DNA of 64,000 bases. It comes from Pseudomonas sp. ACM7. GTDB taxonomy: Bacteria; Pseudomonadota; Gammaproteobacteria; Pseudomonadales; Pseudomonadaceae. A program made the translations under genes and the position numbers. The stretch is taken from assembly GCF_004136015.1 (NCBI RefSeq), contig NZ_CP024866.1:5367969-5431968 (forward strand), written 5' to 3'. Shown here in pieces: positions 45,401 to 57,429 of this stretch (positions are counted from its first letter, which is position 1; each line of letters opens with the position of its first letter). The notes beneath the pieces are model-generated. The model saw nothing but the letters and a program-made list of their open reading frames with translations. It was not told the DNA's origin and ran no database searches.

Positions 45401-46486
45401 CGTGCGGGCACGAATCTGGCGAGCAACGAAACTCTGGATGCCGCGAGCCTGCTAATGCTGCGTAATCAGGTGCAGGCGGGCGAGCAGATAGTGGGATGGA
45501 CGCCTGAAGAGATTGACGAGGCGTTGGAGCCGTTTAACCGCAGTAGCGACAGCGGCGGCTTTACCGACAGCGATAGTGATGACTCGATCGCAAGTGACGT
45601 AGAGGTGGATATGGATGAGGTGACAGGTACCGGCGCCCGTGAGCGATGGATCGCTCTATCAGCAGCCGACTCAGAGGAATTGATACGGATATGGAATGAC
45701 TTCGAGCAAGCGCAAAACAATCGGTTCTTCTTCAATCTGCTGAGCAAAATGGAAGGTACGACAGACTTCCTGACGGGACGTGCTGATCTTGTGCGGCGGG
45801 TCCATACCGTACTGAGGGTGGCCGATAGCGACGCAGGTCTGAGGGATACGATATTCGAAATGGCGAGGTCTGGCGCAACCTGCGTTGATGGTCAAATCCT
45901 GTTGTTCAGCGATATAGAAGTGAAGGCTTTCGAATTTGAGACCGCGAAGTCAATTTCCCCGGGCCAACAAGGCAACGTCTTGTTCAGACTTGGCAGGAGC
46001 CTGTTTCGCCTGGGGAAAGTCGAGGAAATCGCTAACCGTGACATTGTCCAGCGACAGGCACAGCGCCGTTCAACTGATCCGGCGGAAGTGCGGTTAGCCT
46101 ATCGCATCGGCCTTGCCGAGCGACTTGAGTTGCCGGGGCAACCAAGAGGTATGCGCTACAGCGGCAACGTTTCGTCTGCCATGCTGGATGCGGCCCATGC
46201 TGAAGTGATCGCGGCAGAACAATCATCGGCATTTCTTGATGATTTGGTCGGCCGCAAGTACTGGAGCGACTATTTGAAGGACAAATACCCTGAACGGTTC
46301 GCCCAGGTGCGAGAGGGTTTCGCAGCCAGAGAGCATGATGTAGACGAGGCGTATCCAAATTACGGCGAAGGCGCGCAGGAGCAGTACAAAACCGCCATGC
46401 AGGCGATAGAGGCAGACCTTCTCTTCGAGCAAGGGAAGTTGGTGCGCGAATTGTCTGAAAAAGAACGGACGCTGGTGGGGTTGTAG
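39413..46486 (+). CDS. Giant LRR effector with NEL E3 ubiquitin-ligase domain
   Basis: A 2357-residue protein. Residues 50-460 match the DUF6543-type toxin N-terminal region common in Pseudomonas (DWFQKAPSDQRQ...). Hydrophobic stretches follow at about 466-500 and 518-537 (LNILNVAAFFVPGLGEVMMAVM, VAVNIAFMAAVGAVA). Three leucine-rich-repeat blocks lie near 1170-1330, 1490-1680 and 1830-2005 (LDLSGNQLQDLPSALGNL type). An acidic serine linker (2043-2073) leads to a C-terminal NEL domain with the catalytic CxD motif, Cys2157-Val-Asp2159. IpaH/SspH-type NEL ligases ubiquitinate host proteins after type III secretion. No secretion gene is in the window. The start ATG has a weak ribosome-binding site. 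Confidence 0.88.
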   Translation: MSGIPSAQEKGLHNHFIKKKLHHRIRHLTPANIRALDRARTPGGLAENAMPDWFQKAPSDQRQTVRDDQKRSRTSNETLAKTLAGLKGVTEFAQPLLEAALQKKFGLKVDVAQTWLYEPFAGSLTTRQTLLQLALRNFEEDQAFDEGDVIAERGIRAAYLETQGGPYGWDYPEKGPSTRYRIKKLPIKPADFASLCRELDIGKQYQEHLTAMFDAADRAATVRTQTVDAWKDSLRVHAHIARLKSLITPSAYSTLLAVLNGDQSAALDGERVTCSQLHVLGSPVSELFVIGASRRKGKKVNFSWTNPGVNLFDVLGYQDSRIIVCIPGDPVAPVMEYASLKAFENDLSYRLRDVNYQRSFLRLIPHGDAGKFLGKIKTALQTLKWNPDFPYRKETLLGHMDGIYENVYRDEPALDISEEFFDTQLFGELYTRHQTRLKETAEQLAVPTAKVDHDAWYERLARYAEWGLNILNVAAFFVPGLGEVMMAVMAVQLTTDIYHGVEAWSIGDTDQAWSYLKSVAVNIAFMAAVGAVASKAPKVLSTPIVDGLVKVKLPFGSEQLWRPGLTPYLSDRVLPAGLKPDTLGQYEVGGKTYIRLEGNVYEKTFDPTLNKWRLKHPTAPDAYSPVLEHNGEGAWRHRFERPLEWDRATLLRRLGPVTDGIDAATLEKIADISGVNDGVLRKIHTDNLRLPSALSDTLRQFQIDRQLNDMIEQIRLDQSVPDSRYNDVLPQVINMPRWPQGRVIDVFDNASLSGASSRYGEASTPVKPNIRISREDVSAGKLPERVLAALDEEEIVRLLGGEGARVEAEREAVFRQQLGAQLSGNKTSLFDKLSQDSKATSREIQALQRTFPSLSTDAAQEVLANATAKERLHIKQTGRLPSSLLLKGRARARVTRLNKALAGLQLESMASSDSQRLALHSLEKLPGWPKNLRLEVRQGDCGGKLLDSIGSETAEQVKYLVKDGYQHHQANQFQAFDQQTNSLNSVPKEGDNFFSSVMHALPGDVRTQLGMPNVAQGAKLQKTLTTYAMGHRDQMMETLVPNAATPRFRPPVRLADGRVGYPLSGRGAGATVNSSLVSRLRDVYPNFSDEMAESMVIQLALDGMTETQIANFLNMRGREYEALTAQLEQWVHSGGQNTVRHQVAQNIKDVWQQRGIYDGDASVYLDVGAVDSLPELSGNFPNVSRLNMSVGGVLSQTPQAFVRQFPNARSLRLGIQDGVDRVQLAERLKALPSIRELRMAGPLGPQFTEAAQSVIDAMPQLQRLDVIGMADELDVSRLTQLHSLSVYGTTEAWPTGALQLPQLRSLDLTHSNVKTLPPEWLSGHESLWPGMKLNWARLSTEDFVKAYEYVHDNPAHLQDAGQMLDRYCQGTLHSALETSDELSKIALGRMKAEGFAGRALLARINALRQDGQVLRQQLEAWQQRTPRANGRQVNIRERESVARRIRECWRDGLRKRYGGTEEAQSSQPQAGPSTVRPWPVMPRQIISSNLDLSGWALGDLPELPALSATNFAHVQTLQMSGVVASSEDFSRFLSGFTDIRGLDLSGNQLQDLPSALGNLGKLSDLQLSRNHLTITPSMQQRLNRLSALESLDLRYNRLDSLDVSAMTRLKTLRVGHTAIKDWPKGALDLSGLDRLELNNSEITTIPEAALTGHDALRIDMIGCRLTAKARTDLLASTSSENPMGISRASLQAGITMGEPEYFPVLVAQNPDLLLPLPVVPGNDLTRLTPQARLKRLDPDLPGADAIQMIDELTLRHGGAGPLYEQLAKWDRQHQALTKTLNTWIETPPQQMGESSVWIAATERRQAADRIMACWRQNLRGAQAVESASGGYILDLSDNPLGNLPALPADFAHVGALNLNNVYLREEGLSDFLGAFTHVHTLALNANALSALPESVTSLNSLKRLSAVNNRLSNAPQLQRQLAGLSNLESLNLAENWLESLDVSPLTRLQALDLSGNRLVMWPQGALQLPSLSALDLRDNMIESIPPLLMADERRVLRAGTNLASNETLDAASLLMLRNQVQAGEQIVGWTPEEIDEALEPFNRSSDSGGFTDSDSDDSIASDVEVDMDEVTGTGARERWIALSAADSEELIRIWNDFEQAQNNRFFFNLLSKMEGTTDFLTGRADLVRRVHTVLRVADSDAGLRDTIFEMARSGATCVDGQILLFSDIEVKAFEFETAKSISPGQQGNVLFRLGRSLFRLGKVEEIANRDIVQRQAQRRSTDPAEVRLAYRIGLAERLELPGQPRGMRYSGNVSSAMLDAAHAEVIAAEQSSAFLDDLVGRKYWSDYLKDKYPERFAQVREGFAAREHDVDEAYPNYGEGAQEQYKTAMQAIEADLLFEQGKLVRELSEKERTLVGL

Positions 46487-46512
46487 CGTTTACCTGCAGC
46501 TTTCATAAGAAC

Positions 46513-46541
46513 CCCGGGAGTCGCACCAGTCGACTCCCGGG
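46513..46541 (-). terminator. Hairpin between the NEL effector gene and metH
   Basis: CCCGGGAGTCG pairs perfectly with CGACTCCCGGG around CACCAGT. It lies 8 bases beyond the metH stop. The minus-strand flank GGTTCTTAT gives only a short, interrupted T tract, so it is a moderate terminator for metH; it may also serve the convergent effector gene. Confidence 0.6.
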
Positions 46542-46548
46542 ACCACCA

Positions 46549-50259
<3,711 letters not shown>

Positions 50260-50414
50260 TTGGACTACTCGGAAAGACCATGACGAAGGGGCGGGATAAT
50301 AGCAAACCTGTGCGGTTTTAGAGCATGTCCCGGTTTTGCATGAATATCGCTCATGTTGGAGTGGGGTGCAGACCGGTAGAATCGCGGCGTTTTTTCAAGA
50401 TCGGGACCAGGGAT

Positions 50415-52709
50415 ATGTCTTATCGCGTCATCAGCATGGTTTTGCTGTTTTTAAGCTGGGGCGCCGCCGCGCAGGATCCGGCCATTTCCTCTGCCATTTC
50501 CTACAGCCGCGACATACAACCGATCTTCACCGAAAAGTGTGTGGCCTGCCATGCCTGCTACGACGCCGCCTGTCAGCTCAACCTGGGCAGTGGCGAAGGG
50601 GCTGCCCGTGGCGCAACCAAGATCCCGGTCTACGACGGCGAACGCCGCCAGGCTGCCGCGCCGACCCGGCTGTTTTATGACGCCTTCGGCAAACGCGCCT
50701 GGCAGCAAAAGGACTTCTATTCGGTACTCGACGCACAGGGCAGTCAGGCCGCGTTGATGGCGCGGATGCTTGAGTTGGGCCACAAAACCCCCTTGCAACC
50801 CAACGCCAAGCTGCCGGAGGACATCGTCCTTGGACTGAACCGGGAAAATATGTGCGCCCTGCCGGCCGAGTTCGACGGCTACGCCCGTTCACATCCCAAA
50901 GAAGGCATGCCGCTGGCGGTCACCGGCCTGACCGACCAGCAATACCAGACGCTGCAACGCTGGCTGGCGTCCGGCGCGCCGATTGACGAGCAAGGTCTTG
51001 TGCCGAGCGCCAAAGAAGCGTTGCAGGTGGTGCAGTGGGAAAACCTGCTCAACGCACCGGGCGCACGGCAAAGTCTGGTGGGGCGCTGGTTGTTCGAGCA
51101 TTGGTTTCTCGCTCATCTCTATTTCAAGGACGGCGAGCCGGGGCATTTCTTTCAGTGGGTGCGTTCGCGCACGCCGACCGGCCAGCCGATTGATCTGATC
51201 AACACACGTCGACCGAATGACGATCCGGGCACTCAGGTGTATTACCGCTTGTGGCCGGTGCAAGGCGTGATTGTGCAGAAGACCCACATCACCTACCCGT
51301 TGAGCGCGGCGAAGATGGCTCGGATCAAAAGCCTCTTCTATAACGGCAACTGGCAGGTCGACGCCTTGCCGGGCTACGGGCCGGAGCGTCGGGCCAATCC
51401 GTTCACTACGTTTGAGGCGATCCCGGCCCAGGCGCGTTATCAATTCATGCTCGATAACGCCGAATACTTCGTCCGTACGTTTATTCGCGGCCCGGTGTGC
51501 CGCGGCCAGATCGCCACCGACGTGATCCGCGATAACTTCTGGGCAATGTTCCAGGCGCCTGAGCACGACCTCTACATCATCGATCCGAAGTATCGCGGCC
51601 AGGCCACGCCATTGCTGGCGATGCCGGGGCAGAACGACGATGTCGGCAGTGTCCTGAGCCTGTGGCATGACTACCGCAACAAGCGTAACCAGTACGAAGC
51701 GCTGCGCCGTGACAGTTACGCCGATGCGCCCGCGCCGAGCTGGTCCACCTTATGGGCCGGTAACGATAACGCCTTGCTGACGATATTCCGGCACTTCGAC
51801 AGTGCCTCGGTGAACAAAGGCCTGATCGGTGACGTGCCGCAAACGATGTGGCTGTTCGACTTCCCGCTGCTGGAGCGCACGTACTACCAGTTGGCAGTCA
51901 ACTTCGACGTGTTCGGCAATGTCTCCCATCAGGCGCAAACGCGCCTGTACTTCGACCTGATCCGCAACGGTGCGGAGCAGAATTTCCTGCGCCTGATGCC
52001 GGCCGATTCGCGCGACGATTACCTCGACGACTGGTACCAGAGCGGCGGAAAATTCAAGATGTGGCTGGACTACGAGGCCATCGACAACGACAAAGAGACG
52101 GCGCTGGTACTGGACGAAAAGGACCCGAAACGCGATTTCGCCATGCAGTTGCTGACCCGTTACGGTGACCTCAACGCCAAGCCGGATCCGATCAATCGTT
52201 GTGACGGCGCTTATTGCTCGCGGCCGAATATCGATCCGGCCTTGCTGAGCGCCGAGCAGGCCTTGAGTCGCCTGACTTCGCGGCCGGCGGCCGGGCTGAA
52301 GGTTATCGATCAATTGCCGGAAGCGACACTGCTGCGCATCGAAACCGCGAGCGGCAAGCGTGAGGTTTACAGCCTGCTGCGTAACCGGGCGCACAGTAAC
52401 GTGGCGTTCCTGCTCGGTGAATCGCTGCGGTATCAGCCTGGGCTCGACACATTGACTATTTATCCGGGCGTCCTCAGCAGCTATCCGAATTTCATGTTCA
52501 ACATTCCGGCCGAGCAAGTGCCTGAGTTCGTGAACGAGATGGAATACGCCAAGGACGCCAATCGCTTCGAAAAAATCGTCGAGCGCTGGGGGATTCGTCG
52601 CAGCCATCCGCAGTTCTGGTTCTACTTCCATGACCTGAGTCGGTACGTCCATGAGACCGAACCGGTGGAAGAGGGCGTGCTGGACATGAACCGGTACGAG
52701 AATCTTTGA
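50415..52709 (+). CDS. cti: Fatty acid cis/trans isomerase Cti
   Basis: A 764-residue periplasmic enzyme. The signal peptide (VISMVLLFLSWGAAAQ) is followed by a cytochrome-c-type heme site CVACH (Cys42, Cys45, His46) near the mature N-terminus, the hallmark of Cti. It converts cis to trans unsaturated fatty acids in membrane phospholipids, a rapid response to solvents and heat in Pseudomonas. ATG 50415 is chosen for the clean signal peptide; CAGGGAT lies just upstream. It is divergent from metH and appears to be a single-gene transcript, followed by a REP-type pair. Confidence 0.95.
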   Translation: MSYRVISMVLLFLSWGAAAQDPAISSAISYSRDIQPIFTEKCVACHACYDAACQLNLGSGEGAARGATKIPVYDGERRQAAAPTRLFYDAFGKRAWQQKDFYSVLDAQGSQAALMARMLELGHKTPLQPNAKLPEDIVLGLNRENMCALPAEFDGYARSHPKEGMPLAVTGLTDQQYQTLQRWLASGAPIDEQGLVPSAKEALQVVQWENLLNAPGARQSLVGRWLFEHWFLAHLYFKDGEPGHFFQWVRSRTPTGQPIDLINTRRPNDDPGTQVYYRLWPVQGVIVQKTHITYPLSAAKMARIKSLFYNGNWQVDALPGYGPERRANPFTTFEAIPAQARYQFMLDNAEYFVRTFIRGPVCRGQIATDVIRDNFWAMFQAPEHDLYIIDPKYRGQATPLLAMPGQNDDVGSVLSLWHDYRNKRNQYEALRRDSYADAPAPSWSTLWAGNDNALLTIFRHFDSASVNKGLIGDVPQTMWLFDFPLLERTYYQLAVNFDVFGNVSHQAQTRLYFDLIRNGAEQNFLRLMPADSRDDYLDDWYQSGGKFKMWLDYEAIDNDKETALVLDEKDPKRDFAMQLLTRYGDLNAKPDPINRCDGAYCSRPNIDPALLSAEQALSRLTSRPAAGLKVIDQLPEATLLRIETASGKREVYSLLRNRAHSNVAFLLGESLRYQPGLDTLTIYPGVLSSYPNFMFNIPAEQVPEFVNEMEYAKDANRFEKIVERWGIRRSHPQFWFYFHDLSRYVHETEPVEEGVLDMNRYENL

Positions 52710-52759
52710 TCGACCTTTGACTGTTGGCCGGTGTCGGATCTTTAGGGCACCGCCAATCC

Positions 52760-52852
52760 AATGTGTGCGGGCTTGCTCGCGAAGGCGGTGTATCAGTCAA
52801 TATTGATGTCGACTGACACACCGCCTTCGCGAGCAAGCCCGCACCCACAGGG
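52760..52852. repeat. Repeat family A, inverted pair
   Basis: ATGTGTGCGGGCTTGCTCGCGAAGGCGGTGT is mirrored by ACACCGCCTTCGCGAGCAAGCCCGCACCCACA around TATTGATGTCGA. It lies between cti and the acyltransferase gene. Confidence 0.88.
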
Positions 52853-52894
52853 GATCTGTGGTGATTTGGGGGAATGCGATCGGGAGGGCCGTCG

Positions 52895-53929
52895 ATGTTG
52901 ATTTCAATACAGGCACTGCGCGCGCTCGCGGCCTGGACGGTGGTCTGCCACCATTTCATGCAGATATTCTTCGACTTCCAGGCCCGTGGGCCGGTGGGGC
53001 AGATGTTCATCGACAAGGGCGCGGTGGGTGTCGACATCTTCTTCGTCATCAGTGGGCTGGTGATTTTCCTGTCCACCGAGGGCAAATCACTGCCGCCGGG
53101 GCGCTTTCTGCTGTATCGGCTGTTCCGCATCGTTCCGGCGTACTGGCTGTATACGGTGCTGATGGCGCTGCTGGTGGTGTTCGCTCAGCCGGTTCTGCCG
53201 GATCAGACAGTCGACTGGTCGCATTTCCTGTTGTCGCTGTTGTTCATTCCTACTGAAAACCCCGGCGGCTACGGGATTTATCCGACGCTCAACGTCGGCT
53301 GGACCCTCAACTACGAAATGCTCTTCTACGTGCTGTTTGCCTGGGCGCTGCTGTTCCGCTTGCAGTTTCGACTGCTGATCGTCGCGGCGCTGCTGTTTGC
53401 GGTGTGTCAGGCCTGGACCGGCTACGGCTGGATTAGCGAGTTCTACCGCTCGGACATTGTTTATGAATTCTTGCTGGGGATCGCCATCGGCATGATTTAC
53501 CGTCGCGGCTGGATCAGGCCCGGATTCTGGCTACCGCTGCTGGGCATTGGCGGCGCGTTGCTGGCGATTTATCACCTGGCGCCGCAGCCACGGTTGCTGG
53601 CCTGGGGGCTGCCGAGCGCGGTGCTGGTGATGGCGTGCATGGCGCTGGAGCGCTATGTCGAGCACAGTCGGGTGCTCAAACTGCTGGGCGATTGCTCCTA
53701 CTCGGTGTACCTGATGCACGTGTTGGTGCTGTCTGCGGGTGGTTTTGTCGCACAGCTTTATGGCATCAATCCCTACGTGATGTTCGCCGTTTGCGCCGCG
53801 ACAATCGGTCTGGGCTCGTGGGCAAGTTACGAATGGGTGGAAAAATGCAGCTATCGGTGGCTTAAAGGCCGAATTGACGGCGAATTGGCTATCGAGGCAG
53901 TCCCAGCTCTTTCCCGACAAAAATACTAG
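52895..53929 (+). CDS. Acyltransferase-3 family membrane protein
   Basis: A 344-residue integral membrane protein with about ten hydrophobic segments. The N-terminus ISIQALRALAAWTVVCHHFM carries the catalytic-type histidine pair region of the acyltransferase-3 family, and FVISGLVIF follows. R-LFRIVPAYWLYT is the usual second motif. Members O-acetylate or acylate polysaccharides, lipids or antibiotics. ATG 52895 has GGGAGGG 6 bases upstream; an ATG at 52874 would add only seven residues. No glycan cluster is adjacent, so the substrate is open. Confidence 0.88.
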   Translation: MLISIQALRALAAWTVVCHHFMQIFFDFQARGPVGQMFIDKGAVGVDIFFVISGLVIFLSTEGKSLPPGRFLLYRLFRIVPAYWLYTVLMALLVVFAQPVLPDQTVDWSHFLLSLLFIPTENPGGYGIYPTLNVGWTLNYEMLFYVLFAWALLFRLQFRLLIVAALLFAVCQAWTGYGWISEFYRSDIVYEFLLGIAIGMIYRRGWIRPGFWLPLLGIGGALLAIYHLAPQPRLLAWGLPSAVLVMACMALERYVEHSRVLKLLGDCSYSVYLMHVLVLSAGGFVAQLYGINPYVMFAVCAATIGLGSWASYEWVEKCSYRWLKGRIDGELAIEAVPALSRQKY

Positions 53930-54571
<642 letters not shown>

Positions 54572-54593
54572 GTAAGGTGTTCGCTGCATACAT

Positions 54594-54625
54594 AAAAAAA
54601 CGGCACCCGTGAGTGCCGTTTTTTT
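54594..54625. terminator. Rho-independent terminator of nfuA
   Basis: CGGCAC-CCGTGA-GTGCCG flanked by seven A's and seven T's, so it should work on both strands, ending nfuA and also serving the convergent cob operon. Confidence 0.93.
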
Positions 54626-54639
54626 ATGGGTGAAGTCTT

Positions 54640-54720
54640 TAAAGATCGCAGCCTTCGGCAGCTCCTACAGGTGTACGCATCCCATGTAGGAGCTGCCGAA
54701 GGCTGCGATCTTTTGATCTT
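54640..54720. repeat. Repeat family B, inverted pair
   Basis: AAAGATCGCAGCCTTCGGCAGCTCCTACA and TGTAGGAGCTGCCGAAGGCTGCGATCTTTTGATCTT face each other around GGTGTACGCATCCCA. It ends at the cobM stop codon. Confidence 0.9.
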
Positions 54721-55465
54721 ATGGGCGATACAGATGCGCATGTCCGGCACGATACAGCGACGACTCACTGAAGTGATCACTGCCCAAAACCCGGCCCACC
54801 AAAATCAACGCCGTGCGCCGAAACCCCTTGGCTTCAACCTTCTCGGCGATATCCGCCAACGTCCCCACCACCCAGTCCTGATCCGGCCAGGTCGCCCGGT
54901 GAATTACCGCGATCGGGCAATCCGCGCCGTAATGCGGCAGCAATTCGGCCAGGATTTTCTCCAGATGATTGACCCCCAGATGAATCGCCATAGTCGCCCC
55001 GTGCTGCGCCAGGCTGCCGAGCCCTTCGCCGGCGGGCATCGCGGTCTTGTCTGCGTAGCGGGTCAGGATCACGCTTTGCGACACGTCCGGTAACGTCAGT
55101 TCCGCGCCCAACAGTGCCGCGCAGGCCGCCGTGGCCGTGACGCCGGGAATGATTTCAAACGGGATGTCGAGTTCGCGCAGGTAGCGGATCTGCTCGCCAA
55201 TAGCACCGTAAAGACTCGGGTCGCCGGAGTGCACCCGGGCCACGTCCTGGCCCTTGGCATGGGCGGATTTGATCAGCTCGATGATCTGTTCCAGGTGCAG
55301 TTCGGCGCTGTTGACCACCTGTTCGGCGCGATGGCCTTCCAGCACGGCGGCGGGCACCAGGGAGCCGGCATAGATGATCACCGGGCAGCTGCGAATCAGC
55401 CGTTGGCCTTTGACTGTGATCAGTTCCGGGTCGCCGGGACCTGCGCCAATGAAGTAGACGGTCAT
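54719..55465 (-). CDS. cobM: Precorrin-4 C11-methyltransferase CobM
   Basis: A 248-residue SAM-dependent tetrapyrrole methyltransferase (MTVYFIGAGPGDPELITVKG, VARVHSGDPSLYGAIGEQ, IPGVTATAACAALLGAELT). The GAGPGDPELIT start and the SGDPSLYGA motif belong to the CobM/CbiF branch, which methylates precorrin-4 at C11 in the aerobic B12 pathway. ATG 55465 follows GGAACCGACG; the longer start at 55498 is unlikely. It is last in the minus-strand operon, 83 bases after cobE. Confidence 0.95.
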   Translation of the reverse strand: MTVYFIGAGPGDPELITVKGQRLIRSCPVIIYAGSLVPAAVLEGHRAEQVVNSAELHLEQIIELIKSAHAKGQDVARVHSGDPSLYGAIGEQIRYLRELDIPFEIIPGVTATAACAALLGAELTLPDVSQSVILTRYADKTAMPAGEGLGSLAQHGATMAIHLGVNHLEKILAELLPHYGADCPIAVIHRATWPDQDWVVGTLADIAEKVEAKGFRRTALILVGRVLGSDHFSESSLYRAGHAHLYRP

Positions 55466-55548
55466 CGTCGGTTCCTGTGAGAAAAAGGGGCTGGGCAAGG
55501 CTTCAGATGAAGATTGCTCATGATCAAAGACGGGGATTATCGGGGATT

Positions 55549-55962
55549 TTAGGCGGCGCCGGCCAATGCCAAGGTGGCCTGGGCGTATTTTTGTCGAGAA
55601 ATCAGCAATTTTGCCGGTGCCTGGGCCAACTGTTCGGCCATGGCCAGGGCGGCACTTTCCGCGACGCCGTAGCAGCCAGTGCGTTCGAACGCGATGTCTG
55701 AACGATGGCTAAGTTGCGTTTGATAGACGGCCAATTGTTCGCAGCTGAAGTACTGCAATGGTAACGCAAGCTGTTCGGCCAATTCGATCAGGCCAGGTTC
55801 TTCGCGCTTCAGGTCGATGCTGGCCAGGGCCTTGATCTGGTGAAGTGCGATTTTATGAGCCTGTAACGCCTGATCGAGCAGCGCCCGCAGTGTGCTGGCA
55901 GGGCAGCCGCGCTGGCAGCCCAGGCCGACCACTAAAGTCGGCGCTGTGCTGATCTCAGTCAT
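55549..55962 (-). CDS. cobE: Cobalamin biosynthesis protein CobE
   Basis: A 137-residue protein of the CobE/CbiG C-terminal family (TLVVGLGCQRGCPASTLRALLDQAL, IKALASIDLKREEPGLIELAEQL, GVAESAALAMA). The VGLGC-RG-C start is typical. It takes part in cobalamin synthesis, probably with the adjacent methylation steps, though its exact reaction is unclear. The ATG overlaps the cbtA stop (ATGA), so it is co-translated with that gene. Confidence 0.92.
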   Translation of the reverse strand: MTEISTAPTLVVGLGCQRGCPASTLRALLDQALQAHKIALHQIKALASIDLKREEPGLIELAEQLALPLQYFSCEQLAVYQTQLSHRSDIAFERTGCYGVAESAALAMAEQLAQAPAKLLISRQKYAQATLALAGAA

Positions 55963-56666
55963 GCGTGGTATTGACCATCGCTTTTGCGGCGGAACAACCA
56001 GGCACTGATCAGGCCCAGGGCCAGCCAGAATCCCATGTTGGTCAGCTGCGAAGCGATTTTGAACTGGGCTTCCAGAGCTTCTGGAGCGAGCATCGAATGC
56101 ACCTCCGGTTGCGGCGCGCCGATTACGTGAGGCACGGCCAGAATGGCCACGCCGAGCACTTTCATCAGCCAGTGACGGCTGAACACGATCAATGCGATGC
56201 CGACCGCGGTGGAGGCCGCCGTGCCGATCCACCAGATCTGCCGTTGCGCCAAATCAGCTGCGGCAGTGCCCGGCAGCTCAGGCGGCAGACCGAGGGTCGG
56301 TGCCAGCACGAACGTGGCGTAACCGGCCAGGCCCCAAAGCAGGCCTTGGGAGGTTTTGGTCGGAGCGCGCAAGGTATAGAGGCCAGCGAGCATCAAGGCG
56401 AAACCGACCGCTACCACCAGGTTGCCGCCCGTGGTGGACAGTACGCGCTGCCAGCCGTCTTCCGGTTCCCAGGCTTCGGCATCGTGGGTGTGAGCGGCGA
56501 CAGCACCCGCAGCGTGTTCGTGAACCTCAACAGCCGCCGGCTCGGATTTTTCGTAGGTCTCGGCCTGCAAAATCAGCGGAGCCACCCAGAAGCTTTGCAG
56601 CAGGGTCAGCAGCAGGGCGGCCAGCAGCCCGGTGAACCCTGCGGTTTGCGCAATACGCTTGATCAT
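55959..56666 (-). CDS. cbtA: CbtA, probable cobalt transporter subunit
   Basis: A 235-residue inner-membrane protein with about five hydrophobic segments (TGLLAALLLTLLQSFWVAPLIL, GNLVVAVGFALMLAGLYTL, LLWGLAGYATFVLAPTLGL, TAASTAVGIALIVF, MGFWLALGLISAWLF). A histidine-rich periplasmic loop (VEVHEHAAGAVAAHTHDAEAW) fits metal handling. CbtA with CbtB is proposed to import cobalt and is usually found with B12 riboswitches. ATG 56666 starts the first membrane segment. It follows cbtB after 11 bases. Confidence 0.92.
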   Translation of the reverse strand: MIKRIAQTAGFTGLLAALLLTLLQSFWVAPLILQAETYEKSEPAAVEVHEHAAGAVAAHTHDAEAWEPEDGWQRVLSTTGGNLVVAVGFALMLAGLYTLRAPTKTSQGLLWGLAGYATFVLAPTLGLPPELPGTAAADLAQRQIWWIGTAASTAVGIALIVFSRHWLMKVLGVAILAVPHVIGAPQPEVHSMLAPEALEAQFKIASQLTNMGFWLALGLISAWLFRRKSDGQYHA

Positions 56667-56677
56667 GTCGGCAGGTC

Positions 56678-56872
56678 TCAATGGCACGGGAATGCAGAGC
56701 TGTGGCGGGTATCGTGCGCGGCGTTGTGCACCGCTTCGATGTGCGAGAAACCGGCGAAATACACAAGGCACGCGCCAAGGATCGACGCACACACGGCGGC
56801 GGTCAGGCGTTGAGTCAGGGTATTGGTGGTGCTGGCTGTCGTGTGGCCGGTGCTGCTGATGATGATCGACAT
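56678..56872 (-). CDS. cbtB: CbtB, probable cobalt transporter subunit
   Basis: A 64-residue protein with one membrane segment (AAVCASILGACLVYFAGF) and the characteristic C-terminal histidine/cysteine metal motif HNAAHDTRHSSAFPCH. It is the first gene after the minus-strand cobalamin riboswitch, so cobalt uptake should shut off when B12 is plentiful. The ATG at 56872 lies in MSIISSSTG-type context after GGAAGCGCC. Confidence 0.92.
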   Translation of the reverse strand: MSIIISSTGHTTASTTNTLTQRLTAAVCASILGACLVYFAGFSHIEAVHNAAHDTRHSSAFPCH

Positions 56873-57009
56873 GGCGCTTCCCTCTGGTCTGTCAGCGGGT
56901 GATATAGAGCGCATGGAAGACCCCTGCGAGTCGGGCACGCAGAGGTTCAAACAGCGCCCGCCCACCGCGGGTTTGTTATTCAGTGATCGTAATGGTCACT
57001 TTGTGTTGC

Positions 57010-57185
57010 GGGCCGGTCTCCGGGCTCACGAGGGGCGCTGGCTTTCGCCTTGACCTGCAAGCATCACCTTCCCATGCCGAACTGCTGGCACAGTGGATCT
57101 GACGCTTCGCTCGCTTACCGTTGCGGGGGCAGCACCGGACTGACATGACTTTAGAGTAAAGCACATGATTCACCGGTTTCCCGTT
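57010..57185 (-). promoter_or_regulatory. Cobalamin riboswitch upstream of cbtB
   Basis: On the minus strand the conserved segments occur in order: GGGAAACCGGTG (start), GGTGCTGCCCCCGCAACGGTAAGC (core), CCACTGTGCC, GCATGGGAAGGTGATGC, and the B12 box GAGCCCGGAGACCGGCC (end). It lies 138 bases before the cbtB ATG. B12 binding should reduce expression of cbtB-cbtA-cobE-cobM. Confidence 0.93.
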
Positions 57186-57277
57186 TCACCCTGTGAAGGG
57201 CACCCGTAACAAGGCGTGTAGGAGAGCATGGGCGGGGGTTGGGCGTCAATTGGCAAGGGTTCTCACTTGGATGTCGA

Positions 57278-57374
57278 GTCGCTCCCTTCGCGAGCAAGCC
57301 CGCTCCCACATTTGAAATGCATTCCCCTGTGGGAGCGGCGGTGCGACGATTCGACTTGCTCGCGAAGGGAGCGC
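57278..57374. repeat. Repeat family A, inverted pair
   Basis: GTCGCTCCCTTCGCGAGCAAGCCCGCTCCCACATTT faces TGTGGGAGCGGCGGTGCGACGATTCGACTTGCTCGCGAAGGGAGCGCC. The right copy has the same internal insertion (CGGTGCGACGATTCGA) as the copy at 1702. It lies between the two divergent riboswitches and so includes or separates their promoters. Confidence 0.85.
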
Positions 57375-57429
57375 CACAGAAGTCAGGTGAACATTGACCC
57401 GCCTCCACACGATGCGTAGCCTTGCGCTT

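Noticed and set aside
39413..46486. Type III secretion locus around the NEL effector
   Set aside because: Both flanks are ordinary chromosomal genes (DUF2970 and metH); no secretion, chaperone or mobile-element genes are visible.
50260..50414. Riboswitch upstream of metH
   Set aside because: I looked for SAM and cobalamin riboswitch cores in the 155-base divergent region and saw no B12 box or other conserved core.
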